From NCBI GenBank assembly GCA_030435675.1, contig CM059622.1:1736001-1800000 (forward strand): DNA of 64,000 nucleotides, read 5' to 3'. Made by a program: the position numbers and the translations under genes. The notes beneath the pieces are model-generated. The model was not told the origin of the DNA. It saw only the letters and a program-made list of their open reading frames with translations, and did not search any database. Within the stretch, counting starts at the first letter, position 1. Every line of letters starts with the position of its first letter. The stretch comes from Steinernema hermaphroditum (taxonomy: Eukaryota > Nematoda > Chromadorea > Rhabditida > Steinernematidae). Of this stretch, positions 44,416 through 56,387 are shown one piece after another.

Positions 44416-46280
44416 ATACTGTTTTGAGCTTATCTCATGGACCTTGCTGAGAGCCTCACTTGGGAGCCTTAACCTCTTCAACAGGTTCCAGTGAATCAGC
44501 TCCCATAATCACATCCCGTCCAACATAACAAATTGCCCCGAGAACAGTGGAAACCAGTTCCGCTCCTCCAAAAAGCACCATTCTTCGGTGACCCGACCGA
44601 TCGGAGGTGTTCGGTTGCATCGCTGTCACGACAAGCCCTAAGTCCCTTATGGACGCAGTGCTGTCCTAACATTACATAAGCACACAAGCTGCGAAGACAA
44701 TCGGCGCAATCACTGTTTGTGTCGCGCGGTTGCGGAAGTGCGCTAAAGCCTAATGGTAATGTTTGGCCTCGGCGACGACGACGATGTTCGACACGAGGGC
44801 CGTAATATTATATTATCGTGTCCGCGTCCGATCATCACTGTAAACATGGCCCCGAGGAGAGGACCCAGGCGCAGATTTGCAAACAAGCAGCTGTCGCTAG
44901 GGCTGTCATCGCGCATGTTCGTCACTTCAGGTGGCTTGAGGGCATGCGCGCGCATCGCTAAACAGCCGAGCGGGGAAGTGAAAGGAGCTGGCGTGGGGCA
45001 GCTGGAACGATTTGCAAGTGAACTCGACCGGAAGGGTACCGTAGTCGTGGTTGGGGATTGGGGCTGTTGTTGTGAAAAGAGGTTATTGATCTCTGGAAGT
45101 GTGATCCAATTGTGGATTTGTGGATGAAAGTCCGATCCCAGATACCTCCGATAACTTGACATTCAAAAGATGCATGTACATCGTTGTATAGGTGGATCGT
45201 TTCCATCTTTTTTCAAAGATGAGGCATCTTAAACTGTTATCGCAACTATCTCGACTCCAAGAATCGCATTCCAGAGGCGGGAGTCGGTGAGCAAAATCTG
45301 GAGTCCATGGAAAAGTTGGAAAATTGAGGATCAAGGATGCAAACTCAACTGCCTCCAGAGATCGCCCCTATATGGATTTTGTATGTCTTGCTCATTTCTG
45401 TGTGCCATCTGTTTTGTGCCTAAGAAAAAGGCTTAGATTCCGAGTTCTCTAAGTGTATCCTTTGGCCACATCCTGTCAAAAATCAGAGCTTTAGACGCCA
45501 GAGAGTCATGATATGTGACCATGTTCACTTTTTTATGCCATCTCTTTGATGTATAGATTGAAGAGCCTGTCCATAAATACATTTCAGCAGTTGGCCTTAA
45601 CTTTGACGAAACAAGAAATGCAAGATTCCTTCTTAACGGAGATTTTTCCGAATTTTTGGCGCACAACTAATAGTCATCTCGACTCCAAAAATTGCATTTC
45701 AGGGGCGGCAGTCGGTGAGCAAAAGTTAGAGTCGACCGAAGTTGAAATCAGAATTCAAAGTCGTATGTTTTGGTGGTGTTTGGAGCTGAGTCACGCGCGC
45801 AATGTTGATGCATTAACAAGAGCTTAACTCATTAGAAGACGTGATTTTCGGTCATGTCCAATAGTGGTCCAGGAACCCCCTCTCAGCATCACTTTCCAGC
45901 GGCCTCCCTCTCACTTTCAAAACAAGCAGCTGCGCGTGTCACTGCTCATAACCGTCATCTCAGGTGCCATGCGTCCGGAGCGCTCGGGGGAGCAATATTG
46001 CGCACGCGCCTAATCTCATTAAATCGGCGCCCCATTGTCGCCCGACGAGTGCGTTATTAATATGCGATGTGCGAGAGGCGCTCAGCTGGCTCGGCGTAGT
46101 TCAGATTCATATCTTTATGAAACAATAAATATCTTGACAATAATGAGACGAATATGTACACAAATGGAAGAGCACTGGGATAGAAATCTAGTCGCTAGGC
46201 AAGTCTGCTACCGTATCTGAATTGGGCCCGTATTGAATGAGAGAGAGAAGGGTATGTACAGGAGGCGTCTACAACTCAGC
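44416..46280. other. Right part of the palindrome spacer
   Basis: No gene supported. A direct repeat of about 58 bases (ATCTCGACTCCAA...GTCGGTGAGCAAAA) occurs near 45250 and again near 45675. Confidence 0.45.
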
Positions 46281-46329
46281 ACCGGTTTTTGGAATGCCCG
46301 AAAGCCTCCAGAGAATCGAATAGAAGAGG

Positions 46330-48386
46330 CTAGAGCTCGGTGATGGGCACGGGGTACTGTGCCACGATACGGTAGCTCTCGTCGGCGGCGGAGGGTGGTG
46401 GGGGGTAGTTAGGCGGAGGCACCATCGGGGGCATCGGCGGCGCCACGGGCATCGGAAGATGCTGCTGGTAGAAGGCATACTTCGACTCGTATACGGTAGG
46501 GGTGCGCACGGTTGAGTAGTAGTCGTCGTCGTCGTGCTGGGACCCGACGGGCGAAGGGTTGGAGGAGATGAAGCACTTGTTGGAGAGGAGGTCGGACTTC
46601 TCATAGGTGAGCGAGTCGAGGAGCGTCTGGCGCCCGTAGAGGGGCGTCCTCGACGTGTTCGCCTCGTCCTTGCCGGGCTGGAGGCAGGAGAAGTGCGAGC
46701 GGAGACAGAAGAGGATGCATAGGAGCAGGCTGAGTACGGTGAGGAGGGCGCCCACCACCACGGCGCTCATCGCCGTGGCGCTGAAGTCGGTGCAGAAGGT
46801 GGCCGAGAGCTTCGCCACGGCGCGGCCCTGCACAGCCTCGGGCTTCGCGCAGACGACGCCGGGCACGTGGAGCCGTCTTACTGTAGCCGGCAAGAAGCGG
46901 AGGAGGTCACAGTCGCAGTTCCAGGGGTTGCCGGCGAGTTGGAGCGCCTCGAGCTGCTCCCAGTCGAGGAGTCGGTGGCTGAGGCGCGAGAGCCGGTTGT
47001 GGGAGAGGTTGAGGGAGCGGAGCAGATTCGGCTGCTCGAATGCGTGTTCGTCGATGGCCTCGAGGAGGGGACAGCGGCTGAGGTCGAGTTCAAGGAGCTT
47101 GAAGAGACCGGAGAAGGCGTTCATGTGCACGGCGCGGAGGTTCTGGAGGTGCGCCAGGACGAGGCGCTTGAGGGATGAGAGGCCGTCGAAGGCGGAGGTG
47201 GGCAGTTCGGAGAAGGAGTTGAAACTCAGGTCGAGCACTTCCAGCTCCGTCAAGGAGGTGAGGCTCTTCGAGGGGATCCTGCGCAGCTGCAATCGGAGAA
47301 TTGAGAAATTAATCTCTTAGAATCCGTGTTCTTACCATGTTGTCACTCAAATTGAGACTTTTGAGAGAGACCAGGCCGTTGAAGGCGCCGTCGGCGACGG
47401 AGCCGAGCACGTTGCGGCCGAGGTCGAGCGTCGCCAGCTGGGAGAGGGAGGCGAAGGCGCCGGAGGGGAGCTCGGCGATGAGGTTGGAGCTGAGATCAAG
47501 TTGCCGGAGCGTCGCCAAAGGGGCGAAGAGGGCGCGGGGCACAGCGTCCAGCTTGTTGCCGGAGAGGTCGAGCTCGGAGACGAGGCGGAGGCCGTGGAAG
47601 GCGGAGGGGGCGACGAAGTGGAGTGAGTTGGCCGAGAGGTTCAGGAAGTAGAGCTGCCCGAGGTCGGCGAAGGTGTTCACGTTGACGCGCTCGATCTTGT
47701 TGCCTCCGAGGTCCAGACTCTAAAGGGTTCATCGTTATTGGGGTCCTTAGGCTCCTGTTAAGCCCGGACGGGAGCCACTTGCGCCATCTGCTGGGGAGGA
47801 AAACAAACAAACGAACTGTCAGTTCGTGGTGACCCCACTAAGGGCCAGCCAACGGGAGCGCTGATGACCCGAGAGGCGTCGCAGTCTGCTTACTTAGCGG
47901 CTTAGCACTCACCTGCAACTGATAGAGCCCCACGAAGGCGTCGCGCTCGAGGACGGTGACGTTGTTGCCACCCAGGCGGAGGACCTTGAGCTTCTGGAGG
48001 GATTGGAAGACGTGCGCCGGGATCTCGCGGATCCTGTTTCCCGAGAGGTCGAGGTACTCGAGGTCTGCAACAGATGCGTTGAGGCTACGGTAGGTGGCAA
48101 TTAGGGGACAAAGGCCGTTGTGTGGTGATAGGCGGCCATTAGGGCTGTCACCTTGGGGGCACTTACTCGAATAGAGACGGAGATGGTCGGCGTCGAGGCG
48201 GGCGATCTGGTTGCCGGCGAGGGAGAGCGAGCGGATCTGCGGGTTCAGGAGGATCGGGATGGAGCGGTGCGCGGCGCCGTCGCACTTCACCGAGAGGAGG
48301 TCGTCGTGGGAGCAGGAGCAGCCCCGGGGACAGAGGGCGCTCGTCAGGGGGACGAGCAGGAGCAGCCCTAGCACGGCCAGCTTCAT
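46330..48386 (-). CDS. Single-pass membrane leucine-rich-repeat protein, copy 2 (570 aa)
   Basis: Minus-strand twin of 34919-36975 with the same four exons (48386-48167, 48064-47913, 47719-47336, 47286-46330) and the same phases. Only scattered amino-acid changes are visible (for example LLVSLTS to LLVPLTS, PNVVCAK to PGVVCAK, NRLSYLS to NRLSRLS). The leader, caps, repeats, membrane span and proline-rich tail are all preserved, and there is no frameshift or stop. Both copies could therefore be functional. The 3' flank beyond 46281 differs from copy 1, so the two messages would have different 3' ends and perhaps different regulation. Confidence 0.88.
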
Positions 48387-51300
48387 CTGGAACGAATTAC
48401 TCACGGTGGCGGGAGGCGGACAACAGGTGAATGGGTAATTGGCCCTCAGGCGGCGGTCGCGTTACAACGCCGACGGAAAGAATAACACGGAAGAACAACA
48501 GTGCAAACATTTGTTGATTTAGGGCCCTCAGGGCACTCCTAAAAGTCCCTAAGAGGGGCATCGGAACGTAATTAATTATGTCCCTTGTTAGGGCTGCTCT
48601 AACAGCAGGCCGGGCGCTCTATTATCGCGCCATGGGTGGCCGAAAAAGTGGAAACATCTGCTGGCGAAGAAGTTGGGAAAAGCTAATGAGAGCACGCCTC
48701 GGGTGATGGGGCGGAAACCAAACAAAAAGGGAGGGAGGTTAGGGAGGGTGCAGGAGGGTGATTTCCCAGAGGGAATCGGGACAATCGGATAGAGATTTGC
48801 AGATAGAGTAATCGAAAATTATCCGCTATATGGGCTGCCGGGGAAGTGAGTCAAGGTCGGGACGAAGAAAACGCTGTCAATGGGCTAATTAGCGAGGGAG
48901 AAGGTGGTCAGGGCTGCAGGCAGGGGCTCTGTAAAGGAATGGAGGGGCGACCGCAAGGCGATCGAAGGAGAAAGAAGCGAAAGAGATAATTATTCGATCG
49001 AAGGCGTTAGGAATGCACGACGATCGCCGACAGGTTGCGCGGCGCGGCGGTGCGTTGTAACGAAACGACGCGAAAAAACGGTCGCCTAATTGAGTCACCG
49101 CCACGGGAAGGCAAACAGAGGCCAATGGAGGGGACAGGAAGGAAGCGGATCCTGGCCGAGCGTCCCACAAAGGATCAAAGGGGGAAAACGTTCCCGGGAT
49201 TCCGCAAAAGCGCTCCGAAGCGCCTTCAGGAAGTTCCCACCGCCGCACGACGGCGTTCGGGACTGACCTCCCGAACACGCCTGCACGGCTCCCTCTCGCG
49301 CACCCGGCGCTCCTCCCCCGGCGCCGCCTCCGCCGCGAGTGACCACCGGCCGGTGTGGGGACGGTCCGGGAGCACAAAAACGCCGCCGATGATGATGATT
49401 GATCCGACGGTGGGAGAGTAAAAGATAAGCCGCCCGTCGAGATTTACGACGGCGAAAAGTTTACAAAGATCGTAAAATTAAGACAAACAATAATCTATCA
49501 AAAAGTGCGACTATTTTTCGGTAAGTGCTAATGGCTGACACTCGGCCTCAAAGTGCTAGTGAAGCACCTAAGAAGGTGTGAGTGTGCCCCGGAACACTAA
49601 TCTTTCGCTGTTAAGCCGCCTCTTCCGAGGGCGTTGTAAAAGGAGTTTATAGTAATTTATATTTGAAATGGACGTCTGTAATCGGGGTGGTGTTGTTCAT
49701 CTTACCCTACGAACATTGGTGGATTTCTCCGGAGTTCTCAGTGGATCATGAAGCTTCAGCTTCTTTCAAGATCCGCAAAAGGCCTTCAGGCAAAAGTGGA
49801 AGAGGGATGCCACCTGCCACACGAACCCGAAATTCGAAAGCTTATCATTCTGAGACACGAAATCCGAAACGTACTCGAAGATATCGTTATATCTTTCACG
49901 CAAATTGTTCTAGGAAGCATATGAATGCTACATAAGCTATACACGCTTAATATGAATATCCATCGGCAAAAGCAGTTACCCTTTGAACAGCTTCTCGCAG
50001 CACATTTGATTCGATTCGGGTGAATAGAAAGGGACAATCAAGAGTGCAATCGGAAAGCATTATGATACGCCTCCAGAGTGCTTTTCTTCTTCGTTTACTC
50101 CTGATTGTTTTCCACTTCATTTTAATTTGTTTATCGAAACCAAAGGGCACCTGACGTCCCCAAATGAAGATAGACTGTAATCTCATTCTGGCGCTCCACA
50201 AAGCCCTTTCCCCCTCGAACTCCGTCAGATCTCGAGCCTTCCCGATGAGTCATGAACGCCCGAAGGAATGGAAACGACCGCTCACAAAAACGCGCGCAAT
50301 CAAAATAAAGCGTCGACTGTCTCCATCGATCGGCGCCGCAATTCCCTATCTGTCGCTTTATCTCGATGTCATCTCTTAGAAGAGGCTGTAAAGTGAAAAT
50401 TGGCGCCGATTCATCAAAACGTCCATGATGGCGCCAATGCTATCGCGATGGATCTCGAACAGAGACGGATGAAGTCGAAATTCTGACTCTGACTCATTTA
50501 GGGCGCAAAAAGGGGCGTCGAAGGTCAGCTCTGGAGGGTCCATTAGTCCGAGGGGAGCTTCGATTTCGCGCCTCGGCGCCCCGAAGTCTTTCGGAGGCGC
50601 CGATGACCGCGGAGATAAAAGTTTGCCTTTGAGGGCGTAGTGCACGTCTTAACATCGATGGCCAGGGCTTCTGTGGGTGCAGGCCTAACGAGATTAGCGA
50701 AAAAGCGGCGGAGACGATCGACTGGTGGGAAGTGTTTGTTAATTAGGTCCACTTTTTGGCGAAATATAATTACGGGAGGAGGAAGGAGGTCACCACAAAG
50801 GGACTGTTCGCCAACCGGACGGATTACATCTACCGGACGGGGACCAGCTTCGTGGGTGGTCGACCCGAGAGCGGTTCAATGAAAGACGGAGAGGTTCGGA
50901 TTGCAGCCGAACGGCCGACAATTACCGGTGACACTGCAATCGGACCATTTGGCCAGCTCTTGATTGGCGCGTTGCGCAATCGGAAAATAGCGATTGCGAC
51001 AGTTCGCAAACAAAGGTGAACAGATTGGCGCCGAGGTGAGACAAAGCCCATGGTCAGGCGCCGAGGGAGGGCCTCCAGCCATGGACGCCTCTCCAAACAA
51101 AATGACACTTCGGCGCCTGGGGTCCCGCCGCGTCTTCATTAATATCGCCTGTGCGGCTCAATCGCCTCCGCGATGAAACATTCCTCAAAACTTCATTACC
51201 CGCGCGCAATTCGCTTAGTCGCGGCGATTGGCTCTCGATTGGATTTGAAAACAACGCGGCCAAGTGCAGTCCTGGACGGACTAAAGTGCACGCCAAAGGG

Positions 51301-51610
51301 AAAGTCATCGCCGCCGCACGGGAGCGCTGACCCTGAAGGCGCTGATAAGGACGCGCTGTCGACTGTCGCGTTTACGGTCGCCGTGGGAGATGATTAATGG
51401 GTTGTTGAACAAATACGGGGCGGGTGGATGAGTTTTACCGGGCCGTGGGCGACCTTGTCGGAGGGGAAGGTGAGCAAACCGGGGGGAGAGGCAGCTAAGT
51501 CGACATATGGAATGTTCCTTTGCTGAAATTGGGGACGTCATGTGGTTGATGGAAGTGGATAATCCCTTGGGACCACCTGAGGAGACCGGTAATTACGACG
51601 TCATCAACGC
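48387..51610. other. 5' region of LRR copy 2 and outer arm
   Basis: Shared with the left arm except for about 49440-49990. No further gene is supported; open frames in it mirror those of the left arm. Confidence 0.45.
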
Positions 51611-51734
51611 CACGTACTGCATTGGATACAGCAAAAACGCGGAGTGGATGGGGCTGGCAGTATCTGTGTCTGGGAGAACGAAGAACGGGACTCGAAGCTA
51701 GCTTACAAATTATGGGAATATCACTCTATCCAAG

Positions 51735-52945
51735 CGATCAACAAGCAATCTCTTTAATGTCTCCGCCGCTTCTCCCAAAGGAATATTCCATCAAGTGGCT
51801 CCTTTGTGATGCCTATCAGAGACGGAAAGGCCCGAGAAGACCTCGGAATCCACTCAAGAAGGCGAGAAGAATATCAAACATCTGTTCGATTGGATCTCTT
51901 CGCGATTATCCGAAAAGAAGTCGCGCAACTCACTCCACTTTGAGTCGCCGCCTAACAAGTGACAGTATCTCCCTGGGTGGTCCTGAAGGGAATGATGGAT
52001 CTGGGCCCTGAGAAACCGAACTCACATTCGCTAGGATCGTTCAATGGTCAAACAATCCCTTTGTGCCGAGGATCCTTCCGCCTCGTTAGGCACATTTCCT
52101 AATTTGAGGGTCTTCCGCCGTCTCTTATGCATCCCTAAAGGCCGATGGTCGCCCCTCTCCTTCGCACTTCCCCGCTAACCTCTCTAGATGTTCCATCGGA
52201 AGACGCATAAGAAGGTGCTGAAACGTTTTTGTCGGAAATGAAAGTGCGAAACGGCGCTTTTTGGGCGTCTCTGGTGTGAACGCCTCTTCTGTTAGGCCAG
52301 CACGCGGCCTCTTTTGTCCAAAAAGCAAACATTAATGTGCCAAGAGGAGGTGTAAGGTCTGCCGAGGCCCTCTTAATTCGCTTAATTCTTCGGCGCCCTA
52401 ACGACCTCACCGCCTAATAGAATTTGCGTCCACAACCAAAACACTTCATCATGCTTCTTCTGTCCCCAAAAGTGACTGAAATATCTCAAGGCTCCACCGG
52501 AAGAGGATGGAAGGGAAGCCTATCTTCGGCGGCCATCGAAGACTTCGAGGCACTCAGCCGTGAGCGCGCGAAAGGGACAGCTATGTAACAGGAGGTTACG
52601 GTAATTTGTTGACCGGTGATGGCCGTGACGGCCGTCTTTGATGGGTGGACAGCTCGAGAGAAGTGCAAATCATCAAGGCTGATTGGAATAAACCAGGAAA
52701 GAGTTTAAAGGGTATTCCATCCGTGAACCAAGAGACTCTGGAATCACGATGGCGCCTCTGACATGATCTCCTGACCACCTCGGAGGCCCTCATTACTATG
52801 TCCTTCGCACATTCCCGTCACTTATCCTCACATAACCATGTCACTTCCAAAGACATACTCCCTTTTTCTGAAGCATCTTCCTCGTTCCCCACTTCCGGCT
52901 TAATCGAGTATATCGCCAGTCCAATAAAAGTGAACTTTGAACACT
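51735..52945 (-). repeat. Dispersed repeat copy 8 (modules A'-B')
   Basis: Reverse complement of 37720-38935. It starts only about 125 bases outside the outer edge of the right palindrome arm. Confidence 0.82.
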
Positions 52946-53565
52946 TTATGGATTGTGAAATGATGGCAAACTCTTGGAACAAACAACGCCAATCAAGTGC
53001 TTCCTCAACTGACTAACTAGCATTTTAACAAACGTCGAGTTCGTCACATCTAATACTGCGTAATCCCACGCAAAAAATCCGCGTCGCTGCAAAAAAACAA
53101 CACAGCTTTACAAAACCCAAGGGTTTCCCTTTCAGTGCAAAACCGAACAACAACGTGATTGTGACGCGCATCTCGATTTCGGTCGGTCGAATGAGTCCCA
53201 AATCGAGAACGTGCTCATTAAAACGGAGCAAACAGTCCTCCGCTTTCCGCTAATGAGCAATATGCGCATTCTGGTGGAAAACAAGCCCGAGAAGCGGAAG
53301 ACTACGAAATTGTGTTATTTGTATTTTGGGGAATGGTTGTTTTGGAAATGGCGAAGACACAATTGGGTTTTGGCGTTGGCCAGAATGCGGAAGGGAGATA
53401 CAAAAAGAGGGAGCCGTTCAGACAACTATACGACTATAAGGTCATTGAAAGTCAGAGTTGAAAAAAAATTTAGACGTGTTCATCTCGACGACAAAAAAAC
53501 GATTTTTGACGAAAAGAAGATCGAACGATATGCGTATAAGCAATTCGCCTTAGATGTGATTACAT
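52946..53565. other. Upstream of tRNA-Ser, no gene seen
   Basis: A 129-codon open frame (53211-53600) is AT/Lys-rich, runs into the tRNA gene and resembles nothing; I do not support it. Confidence 0.45.
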
Positions 53566-53647
53566 GCAGTCATGTCCGAGTGGTTAAGGAGATTGACTAG
53601 AAATCAATTGGGCTCTGCCCGCGTAGGTTCGAATCCTGCTGACTGCG
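53566..53647 (+). tRNA. tRNA-Ser (anticodon AGA)
   Basis: 82 bases without intron. The acceptor stem GCAGTCA pairs perfectly with TGACTGC, followed by discriminator G. The anticodon loop is CTAGAAA with anticodon AGA, the extra arm is long as in all serine tRNAs, and the T-arm contains GGTTCGAATCC (B box). The A box is GTCCGAGTGGT. A T-run follows within about 10 bases as a Pol III terminator. Confidence 0.95.
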
Positions 53648-54435
53648 AAATGTTTTTATTTCAGGCAAAATATTTTACGGCATTCATTTTAACACGATTT
53701 TAACAAAATCCACCTTTTATTAACCCGAATCAGCGTGCACGACGTATTATGGACACAAAGACCACAAAGCACTGGCATTGACATTGATCTTGACACTATA
53801 TCCCATCGATCCCATCAGTTTCTATAAAATAAAAATAAAAGTAAATGTTTATGTTTATGTTTTAGCTGCGTTGCTGACCAAATATTCTGGCGGCAGAAAA
53901 CGGGCATTAGTCAGCCGTCAGCCGTTCTCGTTTTTGTTCCATTTTTTACGTTCCTCTGAACGCCGTCTGCTAACTCGGCGCTATATCGATGGCTCATTAT
54001 AAAAACGTCACGCCGGAGACGACGTTCGTTATCGATTTCATTTGATATTCTGCCCGACTGTCCGCCGTCCATTTCTAAAAATCAGTTAGCGGTGGGCGAG
54101 AGCAAGATTCTTAAGGGTCCCTTTTAAGAATCGTGTTGTTTTGAGGCATCGATCTACGTGTTAGCCTTTGTCTGATATGCAGAACGAGAGTCTTTCGTTT
54201 TCAGACCTTGATCTCACATTGAATGTCAATACTCTCCTAAGCCTTTCTTCGTATGAAATGTAAGTTTCATTAGTGCACTTCTTAAAATATCGCTTGTGTT
54301 TCTTACAATGGATCATCGCAATCTACAGCAACGACAATAAGCCAGACTAGTCGACACAGCCCACTTACCATATCTTAAAAGAAACGAACAGCACTGTTAC
54401 TTTACATTACATTTAGATTTATTAGCTATCTCGGT
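53648..54435. other. Intergenic, no gene seen
   Basis: AT-rich, no recognised features apart from the tRNA terminator T-run. Confidence 0.4.
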
Positions 54436-54780
54436 TCACAACGAACGTAGCCTCGGTTCGTCATAGTCGGTCGATATATTCCATAAAGTAGTGTTTTGAG
54501 AACATTTCATCTTTTCCGATAACAATTTCAGTTCCACTTCCTTCTTCTTGCAGCTTCTTTCCAATCCGATAGCTTCGTTCTTGGTCTCATCGTTACGTAT
54601 TTTGTCAATTAACCGAATTCCCAATATTCTTCTTTCCATGCGCTTCTGGGCACATTCGATTCTTTTCCAAGTTGATTTCGTGAGAGCCCAGGTTTCACAA
54701 CCGTATAACATCGCGAGTTGGATACATTGATCAATCAATCGCTTCTTCAGTAGCAATGTTACTTTAAAAGAGAAAGCCAT
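54436..54780 (-). pseudogene. LINE reverse-transcriptase C-terminal remnant
   Basis: A 114-codon open frame containing LAMLYGCETWALTK and RMERRILGIRLIDKIRND, the conserved block just after the reverse-transcriptase domain in RTE/CR1-like non-LTR retrotransposons. The rest of the polyprotein is absent, so this is a truncated element. Confidence 0.8.
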
Positions 54781-54889
54781 TGTTATTCAGAAAGATTCAG
54801 AAACTATCGTCCAAACTTTTCGATAGACTTACATTTACTCTTGAATCAATGACAATCGTCATGCAAGATATTTCATAATGCTCAAAGGA

Positions 54890-55140
54890 GAACTGTATAT
54901 CACCGTAGTAGCTGCTGATCTTTTTTCTTCGGCGCAGAGCGCGACGTCCGAATTGAAGACAGCTATCCCATCAATGTGCGCGGGCTTCGAAGCGACAGAG
55001 AGGCTGTATCCAGAAGATGCGCGGTGGTGGAGCATAACAGGCGACGTGGAATCCCGTCTTCGGTGCGGTTGACGGAGCAGACTTCGGAGTTGGGGCGATT
55101 TTTCGGCTTGAGTGGACGGCGCAGGTGGTCGGGCGATAGA
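54890..55140 (+). repeat. Dispersed repeat R55, copy 1
   Basis: About 250 bases with a diverged reverse-complement copy at 60475-60735. The region contains CTTCGAAGC and GGCGCAGGTGG blocks. No coding function is evident. Confidence 0.6.
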
Positions 55141-55489
55141 CTTCAGTAGCCAAATATACATAAATGGCATTAGAAGGGCAAACTGTATAATATACGGGCA
55201 TAATAAGTGACATTTCAATATGGCGCTTCGCATCTTACAAGAACAGATTTTTGCTTGCATTTTCATTGTTAAACCACTTTATCAAAAGTTTCTCTCCATT
55301 CGGACATCTCGTTTTTGTACGGATGTGTTTACATCTTTGAAAAGGAATTTTAGTAATAGGTTTGTTTAGTTCGATACGATACACATCTGACATATCAGTG
55401 CAGTGGGAAACCACAATAATACTGGGACAATTTCGAGTACAGTAAGTCCCAAACTTTAGATTTACCACTACAGTAGCATCCTTTCAGCC

Positions 55490-56330
55490 AGTTACGTACA
55501 CGATTCAGATGCCTCGGATGCTTAGCGGTGTCTGCCGCCTTCAGTCAGTTCCAGGCTTTATATCTAGTACTGCAATAGTATCCTTGCAGCGAAGGATGTA
55601 CAATCATTATGTCGCAACGATATGATGACGATCTGCGCCCAAAAGAGGACACTGATCCCATATCCGGCGCTAAACTACTGCTTCTTTGGAGAGTGTTGGG
55701 AACGAGAAGACATGGAGTGGACACCACCACCTTCTCCACCTCGTTCACAGTCGTACCGAAGGAGTACCCTTGTGGGGAATGAGGGGACAACAGCGGCTGC
55801 CTCATGTCAGCCGTTTGAGGTGAGTTCAAAAATAAAAATTTAGCACTACAATAATATCTTTGCAGCGACTTATCTCGAGCCAGAAGTTCTCTGTTATGAT
55901 GACATCGATTGCGGACCTAAAGCGTTTTGTGCGCAAAAAAGACTCTCGAGTCTTATCCACCGCCGAATCACTGCCATTTTGGCGCATGTTGGTAATATGA
56001 GTTGAAAGGATGCATCACAGATGCGAACTGTAACGGGTTCAAGAATTCTTGCCTTGAAGGAAGCTGCCAGTGTTATGAGGCTTTGAAAAAGGTGAAGACC
56101 AACTCCGTGTCCATCTCCTACACAGTGCTCTCGAAGGAGTACCCTTGCGGGCAGCGAGGGAACAATGACCGCTGTCTCGGTGTCTGTTGGGAACATGAGT
56201 TGAACACATGCGTCAAAGACGCTGATTGTAACGGTAGTGAGGGGGTTAGTTCTTTCGTAAGTGGACAATTTGATTTATCGTATAAATTTTTTTCAAGAAA
56301 TGGGAGCGTTGAAATAACCGAATTGAAATA
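55490..56330 (+). pseudogene. Decayed cysteine-rich (EB-like) exon array
   Basis: At least two related units each begin after a copy of the acceptor block (ACTGCAATAGTATCCTTGCAG at about 55568, CACTACAATAATATCTTTGCAG at about 55845; a third, weaker one at about 55475). They encode related peptides such as LCYDDIDCGPKAFCAQKR and CITDANCNGFKNSCLEGSCQ, with C-x5-C-x6-C-x4-C-type spacing. CVKDADCNGS appears once more near 56207. The pattern resembles EB or similar extracellular cysteine modules. Stops and lost joins interrupt the frame (for example after AHVGNMS), so I could not assemble a continuous gene. Confidence 0.55.
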
Positions 56331-56387
56331 ACCGACGTTCGTTTCGAGTTCCGTCGACACCAGTTCAAACGTCGAGCAACACTCCCT

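Larger units (their letters stand above)
46281..51610 (-). repeat. Right arm of large inverted duplication IR2
   Basis: Reverse complement of the left arm (31420-37024), with the LRR gene intact in both. The inner edge is sharp at 46281, opposite 37024. The partner of the left-only segment here is 49440-49990, which is a different sequence. Confidence 0.92.

Noticed and set aside
44753..45162. Overlapping plus (124 codons) and minus (139 codons) open frames in the palindrome spacer
   Set aside because: Both look like by-products of a locally stop-poor stretch. No leader, domain, splice structure or duplicate supports either.
53211..53600. 129-codon open frame ending inside the tRNA-Ser
   Set aside because: Lys/Arg-rich chance frame in AT-rich DNA that overlaps a well-formed tRNA gene.
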